Of a DNA stretch of 64,000 nt, positions 25,198 to 33,666 are shown piece by piece; position 1 is the first letter of the stretch, and the number at the start of each line of letters is the position of its first letter. The notes below the pieces were generated by a model that saw only the letters and a list, made by a program, of their open reading frames with translations, did no database searches and was not told the DNA's origin. Source of the stretch: Pontimonas sp964350865. Its GTDB lineage: Bacteria > Actinomycetota > Actinomycetes > Actinomycetales > Microbacteriaceae. Where the stretch lies: the NCBI GenBank assembly GCA_964350865.1, contig CAYGLJ010000001.1, forward strand, positions 12,436-76,435, in the 5' to 3' direction. A program made the translations under genes and the position numbers.

Positions 25198-25667
25198 CGT
25201 GTTCCCCAGTCGTAGTGTTCTTTCTCTAGTGATAGGTAGGTAAAGGTTTCGGTATCCACCACGCCGTCAATAGTGCGGATAGATCCGTGCAGAATCTCTC
25301 GCAATTCGTGGTCATCCGCACAGACAATTTCGGCGAGGATGTCGAACCGGCCGGTGGTCAACACCAAGTAGTCGACCTGATCGATGGCTTTGAGGGTGTT
25401 GGCGACTTTTCTTGCGTCACCGTTGACCCGGATGCCGATCATCGCTTGGCGATGGAATCCCAGTTGGGCGGGGTCCGTGACTGCCACAATCTGCATGATG
25501 CCGGCGTCTGTGAGCTTGCTCACTCGTTGGCGAACTGCGGCTTCGCTCAGTCCCACTGCCTTGCCGATTTCTGCGTAGGACCTGCGGCCGTCGCGCTGGA
25601 GCTGGCTGATGATTTCCTTCGAGGAATCATCCAGAGCCACTGCCCGTGTCGACATCGATTTCGGCAT
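25194..25667 (-). CDS. Lrp/AsnC-family transcriptional regulator
   Basis: 157 residues: an N-terminal AsnC-type winged helix (about 10-65, DDSSKEIISQLQRDGRRSYAEIGKAVGLSEAAVRQR) and a C-terminal RAM ligand-binding domain (GRFDILAEIVCADDHELREIL). Encoded first in a three-gene minus-strand unit (regulator, aminotransferase, oxidase) and divergent from the aldehyde dehydrogenase. It most likely responds to a polyamine or amino acid and binds the AT-rich repeats in the 126-base intergenic region. Confidence 0.92.
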   Translation of the reverse strand: MPKSMSTRAVALDDSSKEIISQLQRDGRRSYAEIGKAVGLSEAAVRQRVSKLTDAGIMQIVAVTDPAQLGFHRQAMIGIRVNGDARKVANTLKAIDQVDYLVLTTGRFDILAEIVCADDHELREILHGSIRTIDGVVDTETFTYLSLEKEHYDWGTR

Positions 25668-25680
25668 AGTGTGATTTTCG

Positions 25681-25719
25681 CATCAATTTGACCAAAATGC
25701 AATTGAAAACTCATCAATT
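25681..25719. repeat. direct repeats CATCAATT
   Basis: CATCAATT at 25681-25688 and again at 25712-25719, 31 bases apart (about three helical turns), next to the longer inverted repeat. This spacing suits an oligomeric Lrp-type protein. Confidence 0.4.
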
Positions 25720-25749
25720 CAGTAATTTCTCAACGAAATTATTACTGAA
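25718..25749. promoter_or_regulatory. inverted-repeat operator between the Lrp regulator and aldehyde dehydrogenase
   Basis: TTCAGTAAT (25718-25726) and ATTACTGAA (25741-25749) are perfect 9-base arms around an AT-rich centre, itself partly symmetric (AATTTC/GAAATT). It sits about 33 bases upstream of the dehydrogenase -10 element, the expected place for Lrp-family control. Confidence 0.6.
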
Positions 25750-25781
25750 ATGCCCCCTAGACCTCCGGCTTCATCCTGCGT

Positions 25782-25787
25782 TAGGGT
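25782..25787 (+). promoter_or_regulatory. -10 element of the aldehyde dehydrogenase (leaderless)
   Basis: TAGGGT ends 6 bases before the ATG at 25794. Confidence 0.55.
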
Positions 25788-25793
25788 AACCCC

Positions 25794-27230
25794 ATGACTA
25801 CACGCACACTGAAGAACTTCGTCAATGGTTCCTACGTCGAGGCGAAGGGCAAAGATGCCCTTGAGCTTGTCGACCCCGCCACGGAGGAGGTGTACGCACA
25901 CTCACCAATCTCCTCCGAGGCAGATATCGACGCCGCCTACCAGGCAGCGCAGAGCGCATTCGAGACATGGGGTGAGACCACTCCGGGCGAGCGTCAACTA
26001 GCACTGTTCAGAATCGCAGATGAGATGGAGAAGCGTGCCGAGGAGTTCGCAGACCTCGAGTCACAGGACACTGGGAAGCCCCGGACCTCTCTTGTCGACG
26101 ACGAAATTATGCTCAGCGTTGACCAGATTCGCTTCTTCGCAGGTGCTGCCAGAAATCTGGAAGGCCGAAGCGCTGGCGAATACATGAAGGATCACACCTC
26201 CATCATTCGTCGCGAGCCCATTGGTGTTGTAGGCCAGGTCACCCCCTGGAACTATCCGCTGAATATGGCTGTGTGGAAGTTTGCCCCCGCGGTTGCCGCG
26301 GGAAACACCACCGTCTTGAAGCCCTCTGACACCACCCCGCAGAGCACTCTGCTCCTGGCGGAGATTTGCTCCCTTCACCTTCCGCCTGGCGTTGTTAACG
26401 TCATCACGGGAGACCGCACCAGTGGTGCCGCGATGATCGACCACAAGATTCCCCAGATGGTCTCCATCACTGGGTCGGTCCGCGCGGGCATGGAGGTGGC
26501 GAAGGCGGCCTCCACTGACCTCAAGCGAGTTCACCTAGAGCTCGGCGGGAAGGCACCCGTCATCGTGTTCGATGACGCCGACATCGACAAAGCTGTGGAG
26601 GGTATCGGCATTGCCGGGTTCTTTAATGCCGGGCAGGACTGCACCGCGGCCACTCGTGTCCTCGTGCACAAGAACGTTCACGATGAGTTTGTTGCAGCAC
26701 TCACGAAGTGGGTTGCTGAAAACGTTCAGACCGGTCTTCCCAGTGACCCGAACACGTTCTATGGTCCGGTCAACAACCAGAACCAGATGACCCGAGTGAT
26801 GGGCATGATTGATGCGCTTCCCGGTCACGCGAAGGTGGAAACCGGTGGTGTCCGCAAGGGCGACAAGGGCTACTTCATTGAGCCCACCGTGGTCACAGGC
26901 TTGAAGCAAAAGGACGATGCCATCCAGACAGAAATCTTCGGACCGGTCATCACGGTGCAACCTTTCACCCAGGAGAAAGAAGCCATGCAGATGGCAAATG
27001 ACGTTCTCTACGGCCTGTCCTCCAGTGTTTGGACCAGAGATCACGGACGCGCGATGCGCTTCGCCAAGGGCTTGGACTTCGGTGCCGTCTGGATCAACTG
27101 CCATATTCCGCTGGTCGCGGAGATGCCTCACGGAGGCTTCAAGCACTCCGGCTATGGCAAAGACCTCTCCCAGTATGGGTTCGAGGATTACACCCGTATC
27201 AAGCACGTCATGTCATTTATTGGAGAGTAG
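25794..27230 (+). CDS. aldehyde dehydrogenase, probably 4-aminobutyraldehyde type
   Basis: NAD(P)-dependent oxidation of an aldehyde to an acid. 478 residues with Glu249 (LELGGK) and catalytic Cys283 (GQDCTAATR), cofactor segment TPWNYPLNM and SITGSV. Similar to PatD/PuuC-type gamma-aminobutyraldehyde dehydrogenases. With the divergent aminotransferase it would turn putrescine into GABA; gabT at 48319-49659 could then take GABA on. Monocistronic from its own promoter, then a 120-base gap before the transporter operon. Confidence 0.88.
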   Translation: MTTRTLKNFVNGSYVEAKGKDALELVDPATEEVYAHSPISSEADIDAAYQAAQSAFETWGETTPGERQLALFRIADEMEKRAEEFADLESQDTGKPRTSLVDDEIMLSVDQIRFFAGAARNLEGRSAGEYMKDHTSIIRREPIGVVGQVTPWNYPLNMAVWKFAPAVAAGNTTVLKPSDTTPQSTLLLAEICSLHLPPGVVNVITGDRTSGAAMIDHKIPQMVSITGSVRAGMEVAKAASTDLKRVHLELGGKAPVIVFDDADIDKAVEGIGIAGFFNAGQDCTAATRVLVHKNVHDEFVAALTKWVAENVQTGLPSDPNTFYGPVNNQNQMTRVMGMIDALPGHAKVETGGVRKGDKGYFIEPTVVTGLKQKDDAIQTEIFGPVITVQPFTQEKEAMQMANDVLYGLSSSVWTRDHGRAMRFAKGLDFGAVWINCHIPLVAEMPHGGFKHSGYGKDLSQYGFEDYTRIKHVMSFIGE

Positions 27231-27250
27231 AAACAACACCGATACAGAGC

Positions 27251-27266
27251 GTTACCAGGCTGTAAC
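27251..27266. promoter_or_regulatory. inverted repeat upstream of the polyamine transporter operon
   Basis: GTTACCAGGCTGTAAC, 5-base arms GTTAC/GTAAC around 6 bases, about 33 bases upstream of the -10 element at 27299. Candidate regulator site; the arms differ from the repeat at 25718-25749. Confidence 0.3.
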
Positions 27267-27298
27267 ACCGGACGTCCTCGGACGGCGGGTGCGAGGTC

Positions 27299-27304
27299 TA
27301 GTAT
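27299..27304 (+). promoter_or_regulatory. -10 element of the polyamine transporter operon
   Basis: TAGTAT, about 46 bases upstream of the substrate-binding protein start, which has its own GAAGGAG ribosome binding site. This operon therefore has a true leader. Confidence 0.4.
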
Positions 27305-27350
27305 CAAATCAACCCTTGTGCACCAGCACCATAGTGAATGAAGGAGTTCA

Positions 27351-28565
27351 ATGATGAATCGCCCACTTCCCGAGGACCCGATGGTCCGCAGCCTCGTCAA
27401 AATGGCCCGCAAGTCACAGCTCTCGAGGCGTTCATTCCTCGCTGGAGCCGGTGGTGGCGCCGTGGCCCTGGGCCTGTCCGCGTGTGCCGCTGACAGTGAT
27501 CTGGTCGCCGCTGAAGACATCTCGGCATCGGACCCCACACTGAATTGGTCTAACTGGCCCTTCTACATCGATGAAGATGACGACGGTAACTACCCCACGC
27601 TGGTGCGTTTCCAGGAGCAGACCGGAATTTCCGTCAACTACATGGTCGACTACGACGACAACAACACCTACTACGCAAAGGTCCGCGACCAGCTCCAGCT
27701 CGGTCAGGACATTGGCGCAGACATTGTCACCCCCACCGAGTGGATGGCTGCCCGTTGGGGCCAGCTCGGATTTGTTCAGGAGCTGAACGAAGCCAACATT
27801 CCCAATAAGGCCAATGTTGTGGATTCGCTTGCCAACCCAGGATGGGACCCCGGTCGCAAGATGAGCCTTCCCTGGCAGGGTGGTTTCGCAGGACTGGCCT
27901 ACAACGTCGACAAGGTCGGAGAAATCCGCACTGTTGAGGACCTGTGGGCTCCCGAGCTGAAGGGCCGCGTGGTTGTTCTCTCCGAGATGCGCGACACCGT
28001 CGGTCTGCTCATGATGGCCAACGGGGTTGACATTTCGTCTGACTGGGGCGCCGATGAATTCAATGCGGCTCTCGACGTCCTCCGCGAGCAAGTTGAGGCT
28101 GGACAGATTCGTAACGTCCGCGGAAACTCTTACACCGAGGATCTCGTGAACGAGGACGCTTTGGTCGCGATCGGGTGGTCGGGTGACATCACCCTGATCA
28201 ACTTCGAGAACGGCTACGACGACGGCGAGAAGTGGAAGTTCGTGATTCCCGAGTCCGGTGCAACTATCTGGAACGACACCATGGTCGTCCCGATTGGCTC
28301 GCCTCGCAAGACCAACGCAGAGACCCTCATGAACTACTACTACGAGCCTGAGGTCGCTGCCGAGGTTGCCGCGTGGGTGAACTACGTGACTCCGGTGAAG
28401 GGTGCTTATGAAGCTGCCATGGAGATTGACCCCGAGTTGGCTGAGAACAAGATGATCTTCCCCGACGAGGCAACACTGTCTCAGGTGAAGGCCTTCCGCA
28501 CTCTCACCTCCGATGAGGACAACGAGTACCAGGCAGCCTTCCAGGCCATCGCACTCGGCGCTTAG
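27351..28565 (+). CDS. polyamine ABC transporter, substrate-binding lipoprotein (PotD-like)
   Basis: 404 residues. The N-terminus carries a twin-arginine motif (SRRSFLAG, about 25-32) followed by the lipobox LSAC, so it should be exported folded by Tat and then lipid-anchored. The mature protein is a type 2 periplasmic-binding fold like PotD/PotF: NWSNWPFYID, GADIVTPTEWMA, GLAYNVDKVGEI, and the C-terminal helices ending in AFQAIALGA. Captures spermidine or putrescine for the permease pair downstream. First gene of a potDABC-like operon. Confidence 0.9.
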   Translation: MMNRPLPEDPMVRSLVKMARKSQLSRRSFLAGAGGGAVALGLSACAADSDLVAAEDISASDPTLNWSNWPFYIDEDDDGNYPTLVRFQEQTGISVNYMVDYDDNNTYYAKVRDQLQLGQDIGADIVTPTEWMAARWGQLGFVQELNEANIPNKANVVDSLANPGWDPGRKMSLPWQGGFAGLAYNVDKVGEIRTVEDLWAPELKGRVVVLSEMRDTVGLLMMANGVDISSDWGADEFNAALDVLREQVEAGQIRNVRGNSYTEDLVNEDALVAIGWSGDITLINFENGYDDGEKWKFVIPESGATIWNDTMVVPIGSPRKTNAETLMNYYYEPEVAAEVAAWVNYVTPVKGAYEAAMEIDPELAENKMIFPDEATLSQVKAFRTLTSDEDNEYQAAFQAIALGA

Positions 28566-28583
28566 TAACGCAGGGTCGACAAC

Positions 28584-29795
28584 GTGATGTCTGACGCTTC
28601 AGCAAAGCAGTTTGCGGAGGCGGGCGCTGACCTGTCTTTGGTAAACGTCACCAAGCGTTTTCCGGGCTTTACAGCTATTGATGACCTCTCGTTAGAGATC
28701 CCTGCTGGTTCCTTCTTCGCCCTGCTCGGGCCAAGCGGTTGTGGAAAAACCACGACGCTTCGGCTCGTAGCAGGGCTGGAGGAGCCCACCGAAGGTCAGA
28801 TACTGATCGGCGGAAAAGACGTCACCTCCACCAAGGCGTATCAACGCCCGGTCAACACGGTGTTCCAGTCCTACGCCCTCTTCCCCCACATGACCATCCT
28901 CGAGAACGTCATGTTTGGCCTGAAGCGTCGCAAGATTGCTGATGCCGAGAAGCTGGCGCGTGACGCACTAACTCTGGTGGAACTTGCCCACGTTGCCACC
29001 AGGAAGCCCTCGCAACTCTCCGGTGGGCAGCAGCAGCGTGTGGCGTTGGCTCGTGCGGTCGTGAACCGTCCTGCCCTGCTCCTTCTGGATGAACCACTCG
29101 GTGCGCTAGATCTGAAGCTTCGTCGACAGATGCAACTGGAGCTCAAAGATATTCAGTCCGAGGTGGGCTTGACCTTCCTGCACGTCACCCACGATCAAGA
29201 AGAAGCCATGACCATGGCTGACACGGTTGCCGTGATGAACCAGGGTCGGATTGAGCAGATGGGTGCTCCGGAAGAGCTCTACGAGTCACCCCAGACTGCT
29301 TTTGTGGCGACTTTCTTGGGGCAATCCAATTTGTTCGGTGGCGAGGTCACCGGCACCACGGCGAATGTGGTGACCGTGGCCGCATCCGGCTATGAGCTTC
29401 GTGTTCCAAGCGATCGTGCGGTGGCGCACCGCGGCGTGGTCACGGTCGGTATTCGTCCCGAGAAAGTGACACTGCACTCGGCGAAGCCACCATCGGGCTC
29501 TCACGAAACTGTGGTGGGCCCTGGCCGCGTTGTCGACGCGTCCTTCAGCGGTGTCAGCATTCAGTACCTCGTGGATGTTCCAGGCCTTGGAGAGATCACG
29601 GTGTTTGCCCAGAACACGTCCCTGGGCGAGCACGCGAAGGATGGAGACGAGGTCTATCTCTCGTGGCAGGTTGCGCACGCGTTTGGTCTCGCTGATGCTC
29701 CACCTCAGGAGGAGCGCTTTTCGTCAGACACCGACACTCAATCGGTAGCAGTGCAGGAGCGGGAAAAGCTAGAAGCTGAACTCGAGGAGTCCTAG
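28584..29795 (+). CDS. potA: polyamine ABC transporter, ATP-binding subunit (PotA-like)
   Basis: Powers polyamine uptake. 403 residues: Walker A GPSGCGKTTT, Q-loop FQSYALFPHM, signature LSGGQQQR, Walker B LLLLDEPLGALD and switch His in VTHDQEEA, then a C-terminal TOBE domain (about 280-360) and an acidic tail of about 35 residues. GTG 28584 or ATG 28587 may start it. It follows the binding protein by 18 bases and its stop overlaps the next start by one base (TAGTG). Confidence 0.92.
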   Translation: MMSDASAKQFAEAGADLSLVNVTKRFPGFTAIDDLSLEIPAGSFFALLGPSGCGKTTTLRLVAGLEEPTEGQILIGGKDVTSTKAYQRPVNTVFQSYALFPHMTILENVMFGLKRRKIADAEKLARDALTLVELAHVATRKPSQLSGGQQQRVALARAVVNRPALLLLDEPLGALDLKLRRQMQLELKDIQSEVGLTFLHVTHDQEEAMTMADTVAVMNQGRIEQMGAPEELYESPQTAFVATFLGQSNLFGGEVTGTTANVVTVAASGYELRVPSDRAVAHRGVVTVGIRPEKVTLHSAKPPSGSHETVVGPGRVVDASFSGVSIQYLVDVPGLGEITVFAQNTSLGEHAKDGDEVYLSWQVAHAFGLADAPPQEERFSSDTDTQSVAVQEREKLEAELEES

Positions 29796-30721
29796 TGGCT
29801 TTTGGAGCATTTCAAACAGCAGCCCCTGCAGGGACGCAGGCTCCGGTTGCTCAAGTGCAGCGGAAGTCTCCGGTGGCACTGTGGTTGCTGCTCCCTGGAA
29901 TCTTGTACCTCATCCTGTTCTTCGTCACTCCACTGTTTTCCCTGGTGATCACCAGCTTCCAGGCCCCTGTTCCTGGAGGTTTTCTCGGTGAGTTCCAAAA
30001 CTCTTTTCGGTGGGAGAACTACGCCGAGGTTGTCTCGACCTACTTCTCCCATATTTCTCGATCCTTCATTTACGCGACCTTGGCGACTGTTTTCGCCCTG
30101 CTCTTGGGTTACCCCATTGCCTATGTGATTGGCGTCAAGCTGCGGAAGTACCCGCTGCTTCAAGCTCTCTCGCTGGTTCTGCTGATTGCTCCCTTCTTCA
30201 TCTCGTTCCTGCTGCGCACCCTGGCGTGGAAGCAGATCTTCTCGGATGAGGGATTCTTTGTCGGGGTGTTAAAGACCTTCCAACTGATTCCCTCGGATGC
30301 GTACCTCACGGGAACGCCCTTCTCCGTGGTCTTTGGTTTGACGTACATGTTCCTGCCGTTTATGGCACTGCCGATCTACACGACTTTGGAGAAGCTCGAC
30401 TTGCGCTACGTGGAAGCCGGTGGGGACCTCTACGCGAACCCGTTTACGGTGTTCCGGACCGTCACTCTTCCGCTGTCCATCCCCGGTGTCATTTCGGGAA
30501 CGCTCCTGACGTTTATCCCTGCCACGGGCGACTACATCAATGCGAGCCGGGACTTCCTGGGATCCACTGACACGGCGATGATGGGAAACGTCATCGAGGC
30601 CAACTTCTTAGTGCTCCAGAACTTCCCCGCTGCCGCAGCCCTGTCTCTCATTCTGATGATGTCGATTCTGATTCTGGTCTCCGCCTATGTGCGACGCAGT
30701 GGAACGGATGACCTGCTGTGA
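29795..30721 (+). CDS. potB: polyamine ABC transporter permease (PotB-like)
   Basis: 308 residues with about six membrane helices; helix 1 is ALWLLLPGILYLILFFVTPLF. The cytoplasmic EAA loop that docks to the ATPase is EAGGDLYANPFTVFRTVTLPLSIPG. It pairs with the PotC-like permease, which overlaps its stop codon by 4 bases (GTGA). Confidence 0.92.
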   Translation: MAFGAFQTAAPAGTQAPVAQVQRKSPVALWLLLPGILYLILFFVTPLFSLVITSFQAPVPGGFLGEFQNSFRWENYAEVVSTYFSHISRSFIYATLATVFALLLGYPIAYVIGVKLRKYPLLQALSLVLLIAPFFISFLLRTLAWKQIFSDEGFFVGVLKTFQLIPSDAYLTGTPFSVVFGLTYMFLPFMALPIYTTLEKLDLRYVEAGGDLYANPFTVFRTVTLPLSIPGVISGTLLTFIPATGDYINASRDFLGSTDTAMMGNVIEANFLVLQNFPAAAALSLILMMSILILVSAYVRRSGTDDLL

Positions 30722-31515
30722 GGGGCCTAGGAAAGTACCTGCTCTGGGTCTACACGGGCATGGCGATGGTGTTCCTGCTCATCCCCATCGTTTACACGAT
30801 TGTGTTCTCGTTCAATGACGCGAGGCGCACCAATATTGTCTGGCGTGGTTTCACTTTCGATAACTGGCTCGATGTCTGTAACGCCCAGGACGTCTGTACT
30901 GCGTTTGGTAACTCCATCCTTGTCGCTGGTGTCTCCACAGTGCTCGCGACCGCCATGGGTACAGCGATTGCCATCGCACTCGTGCGCTATCGCTTCCGAT
31001 TTAGAAACTCGACCACTCTTTTGCTCTTCTTACCTATGGCCACACCCGAAGTCGTGTTGGGAGCGGGTCTCGCCGCACAGTTCCTCCAACTGGGGGTGCA
31101 AAAAGGTTTACCCACCATCATCATCGCCCACACCATGTTCTGCATCAGCTTCGTCGTGGTGACAGTGCGAGCGAGGGTTGCGGTGCTCGACCCCGCCCTC
31201 GAGGAAGCCGGGCGTGATTTGTATGGGTCACCCTCGCAGGTGTTTTGGCGTGTGACTTTCCCGCTCCTGATTCCCGGCATCATTGCCGCCGCGCTGCTGT
31301 CCTTTGCCTTGAGCTTTGATGACTTCATCATCACCAACTTCAACGCTGGCCCAGCGATGACCTTCCCCCGCTTCGTGTACACGGCAGCAGCCCGAGGAAT
31401 ACCTGCTGAGGCGAATGTGATTGCCTCCGCGGTGTTCTTCGCGGCCATCCTGCTCGTGTTGATTGCGCAAGTCGGCGGCGCCATCAAACGCAAGAGGCTT
31501 GCGCTAGCCGGTTAG
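30718..31515 (+). CDS. potC: polyamine ABC transporter permease (PotC-like)
   Basis: 265 residues, about six membrane helices, EAA loop EEAGRDLYGSPSQVFWRVTFPLLIPG, and the SFDDFIITNFNAGP segment typical of PotC/PotI. Completes the transporter. A 34-base gap with GGAGGG leads to the aminotransferase that ends the operon. Confidence 0.92.
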   Translation: MRGLGKYLLWVYTGMAMVFLLIPIVYTIVFSFNDARRTNIVWRGFTFDNWLDVCNAQDVCTAFGNSILVAGVSTVLATAMGTAIAIALVRYRFRFRNSTTLLLFLPMATPEVVLGAGLAAQFLQLGVQKGLPTIIIAHTMFCISFVVVTVRARVAVLDPALEEAGRDLYGSPSQVFWRVTFPLLIPGIIAAALLSFALSFDDFIITNFNAGPAMTFPRFVYTAAARGIPAEANVIASAVFFAAILLVLIAQVGGAIKRKRLALAG

Positions 31516-31549
31516 TTCCACCCCGTCAATTGCTCTGGAGGGCACCCTA

Positions 31550-32902
31550 ATGTCTGTTGACCGCTCCCGTCTTACCGCTCTGATGGCCGAGGAAGTTGCT
31601 CGATTTGAAGCAGAGCGTCCACAGTCCAAAGCCCAGTTTGAGATTGCAAAGCGCAGCATGCCCGATGGTGTGCCGATGCTGTGGATGGCGAAATGGCCGG
31701 GCCCCTGGCCGGTCTATGTCGAGAGCGCCAAGGGTGCACACTTCCGGTGTGTTGATGGAATCGACCACGTTGATCTGTGTCTGGGTGACACCGGCGCCAT
31801 GGTGGGCCACTCCCCAGAGCCCACAGTGCGAGCAGTCACGACGCAGCTCGCGAAAGGCATCACCACCATGCTCCCCACCGAGGACGCTGCGATCGCTGCA
31901 GGGATGCTGGCGGATCGCTTCGGGGTCCCGATGTGGCAATTTACCTTGACAGCCACAGATGCAAACCGCGCCATGATTCGTTACTCCCGCCAGGTGACGG
32001 GAAAGCGCAAAGTCTTGGTGATGGACTACTGCTACCACGGCAGTGTTGATGAGACCTTTGCCACCACCGACGACCATGGCTCCGTGGTGGAGCGGCGAGG
32101 AAATATCGGCGCCCCCGTGGACCCTGATCTGACCACCGTGGTCGTCCCGTTCAACGATGTGCCCGCCTTGGAAGAAGCCTTCGCCTCTGGTGATATCGCC
32201 TGCGCCTTAGTGGAGCCAGCGATGACCAACATCGGCATTGTGCTGCCCGATGACGGCTGGCATGAGGCACTGCGGGAGCTCTGCACCAGGTATGGGGCTG
32301 TCCTGATTATTGATGAGACCCACACCGTGTGTGCTGGGCCTGGAGGAATGACCCAGCGGGACGGGCTCGCGCCCGACGCTGTGGTGATCGGAAAAACTAT
32401 TGCGGGTGGTATTCCCGCTGGTGCCTACGGAATGACAGCAGAGCTCCAGGAGCGTGTTCGAGCCTCGATACACCTCGAAGACATCGATGTCGGGGGAGTA
32501 GGCGGAACCCTCGCCGGAAATGCTCTGTCGCTGGCGGCCATCCGAGCGACGCTCGGCGAGGTACTCACCGCTGAGGCATATCCCGAGATGATTCAGCGCG
32601 CCACCGAGTGGACTGAAGGGGTTCACTCCGCCATTGAGGAGTTTGATGTTCCTTGGCAGGTAACCCAGCTGGGCACTAGGGCGGAGTACAGCTTCCTTCC
32701 GCACGCTCCGAAGGATGGGGCCGAGGCCGCGGGCGCTGATGATTTTGAGTTGCAGCAGTATCTCCATCTGCACGCCCTCAACCGCGGCATTCTCCTTACT
32801 CCCTTTCACAACATGGCGTTGATGAGTCCAGCCACAACAGCGGCGGATGTGGCAGCCCACACGGCTCACTTCCGCGAGGCCGTGGCAAGCTTGTTTGCGT
32901 GA
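31550..32902 (+). CDS. class III aminotransferase, glutamate-1-semialdehyde-aminomutase-like
   Basis: 450 residues. The PLP sites are IIDETHT (Asp255) and Lys282 in VIGKTIAGGIPAGAYG, the latter close to the glutamate-1-semialdehyde 2,1-aminomutase signature. No haem-synthesis gene is near, and the N-terminal segment (SMPDGVPMLWMAKWPGPWPVYVE) differs from HemL, so a transaminase in the polyamine pathway is more likely. The usual TGSEAN motif reads LTATDANRAM. Probably co-transcribed with potDABC; its stop overlaps the next gene by 4 bases. Confidence 0.85.
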   Translation: MSVDRSRLTALMAEEVARFEAERPQSKAQFEIAKRSMPDGVPMLWMAKWPGPWPVYVESAKGAHFRCVDGIDHVDLCLGDTGAMVGHSPEPTVRAVTTQLAKGITTMLPTEDAAIAAGMLADRFGVPMWQFTLTATDANRAMIRYSRQVTGKRKVLVMDYCYHGSVDETFATTDDHGSVVERRGNIGAPVDPDLTTVVVPFNDVPALEEAFASGDIACALVEPAMTNIGIVLPDDGWHEALRELCTRYGAVLIIDETHTVCAGPGGMTQRDGLAPDAVVIGKTIAGGIPAGAYGMTAELQERVRASIHLEDIDVGGVGGTLAGNALSLAAIRATLGEVLTAEAYPEMIQRATEWTEGVHSAIEEFDVPWQVTQLGTRAEYSFLPHAPKDGAEAAGADDFELQQYLHLHALNRGILLTPFHNMALMSPATTAADVAAHTAHFREAVASLFA

Positions 32903-33576
32903 GCGCCGAACTGTTCAAGACCGCCCATAAGGCGGAACTCCTTCAGGGGATGCGCCATGCCCGAATGGCTATCGGTCGAGGCCAGGTGGTGTGTGTTCCC
33001 ACCGACACCTCGTATGCCCTGGTTGCCGATGCGTTCAAGCCCAGCGCTGTTCAGGCTCTGCGAGCTGCCAGGGGCATGCCCGAAGACGCACCGGTGTCAG
33101 TATTTGTTCCGGGTATCCCCACGCTGCGGGCTCTAGCGGCGGAGGTTGCGGACGACGTTGCGGCGCTTGCCGCAGAGTTTTGGCCTGGTGCGCTCACGCT
33201 GATAGTCCCGGCCGGAGAATCCCTTACCTGGGACCTGGGTGACACGAAAGGCACCGTCGCACTGCGGATGCCGGCAAACCGTATTGCTCTGGAGCTGTTG
33301 AGTGAAACAGGTCCTCTCGCGCAGTCTGGAGCCTGGGCAGTGGGAGGCGCTCCCCTGGTGTCGCCAAGCGCTCTTCAGAAAAGGTTCGCGGAGTCTGTCT
33401 CAGTGGTGTTGGGCGCCGGGGAGGAGAAACCGGGCAAAGAGATCTCCACGGTGATTGATGCGACCTCACTGGATTCACCCCAGGGGAAACTGCGTATCGT
33501 GAGGGAGGGTTCCATCCCGCTCACCGATATTTTTTCTGTCATTTCCCCAGACCGTTTTGCCTCAACCCTCGCCTGA
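32899..33576 (+). CDS. YrdC/Sua5-domain paralogue with degenerate active site
   Basis: 225 residues clearly homologous to tsaC at 20135 (shared PTDT, EFWPG, WDLGDT-x-GTVA-x-RMP), but several family hallmarks are altered: PTDTVYG is PTDTSYA (34-40), the KGR motif is replaced by ARG, and SSAN is replaced by QSGA. It may bind a nucleotide without making threonylcarbamoyl-AMP. It overlaps the aminotransferase stop by 4 bases (GTGA) and lies directly before the ATP synthase operon. A function in the polyamine pathway or as a remnant of a duplication cannot be distinguished. Confidence 0.8.
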   Translation: MSAELFKTAHKAELLQGMRHARMAIGRGQVVCVPTDTSYALVADAFKPSAVQALRAARGMPEDAPVSVFVPGIPTLRALAAEVADDVAALAAEFWPGALTLIVPAGESLTWDLGDTKGTVALRMPANRIALELLSETGPLAQSGAWAVGGAPLVSPSALQKRFAESVSVVLGAGEEKPGKEISTVIDATSLDSPQGKLRIVREGSIPLTDIFSVISPDRFASTLA

Positions 33577-33608
33577 AGGCCGATTCGTCTCTCCCAGGTT
33601 TGCTTTGC

Positions 33609-33614
33609 TACAGT
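33609..33614 (+). promoter_or_regulatory. candidate -10 element of the atp operon
   Basis: TACAGT, 52 bases upstream of the proposed atpB start, in the 90-base gap after the YrdC paralogue. No good -35 was seen. A promoter is expected here because the atp genes are separated from atpI. Confidence 0.35.
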
Positions 33615-33666
33615 CTTCTAGACGACATTCGCCGCGCTCTCTTGCGCCCCGAAACTGGAGACAGAG

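Noticed and set aside
31550..32902. HemL (glutamate-1-semialdehyde aminomutase) for haem synthesis
   Set aside because: The active-site segment is HemL-like, but the N-terminal region and TGSEAN-equivalent differ and the gene ends a polyamine transport operon with no haem genes nearby.
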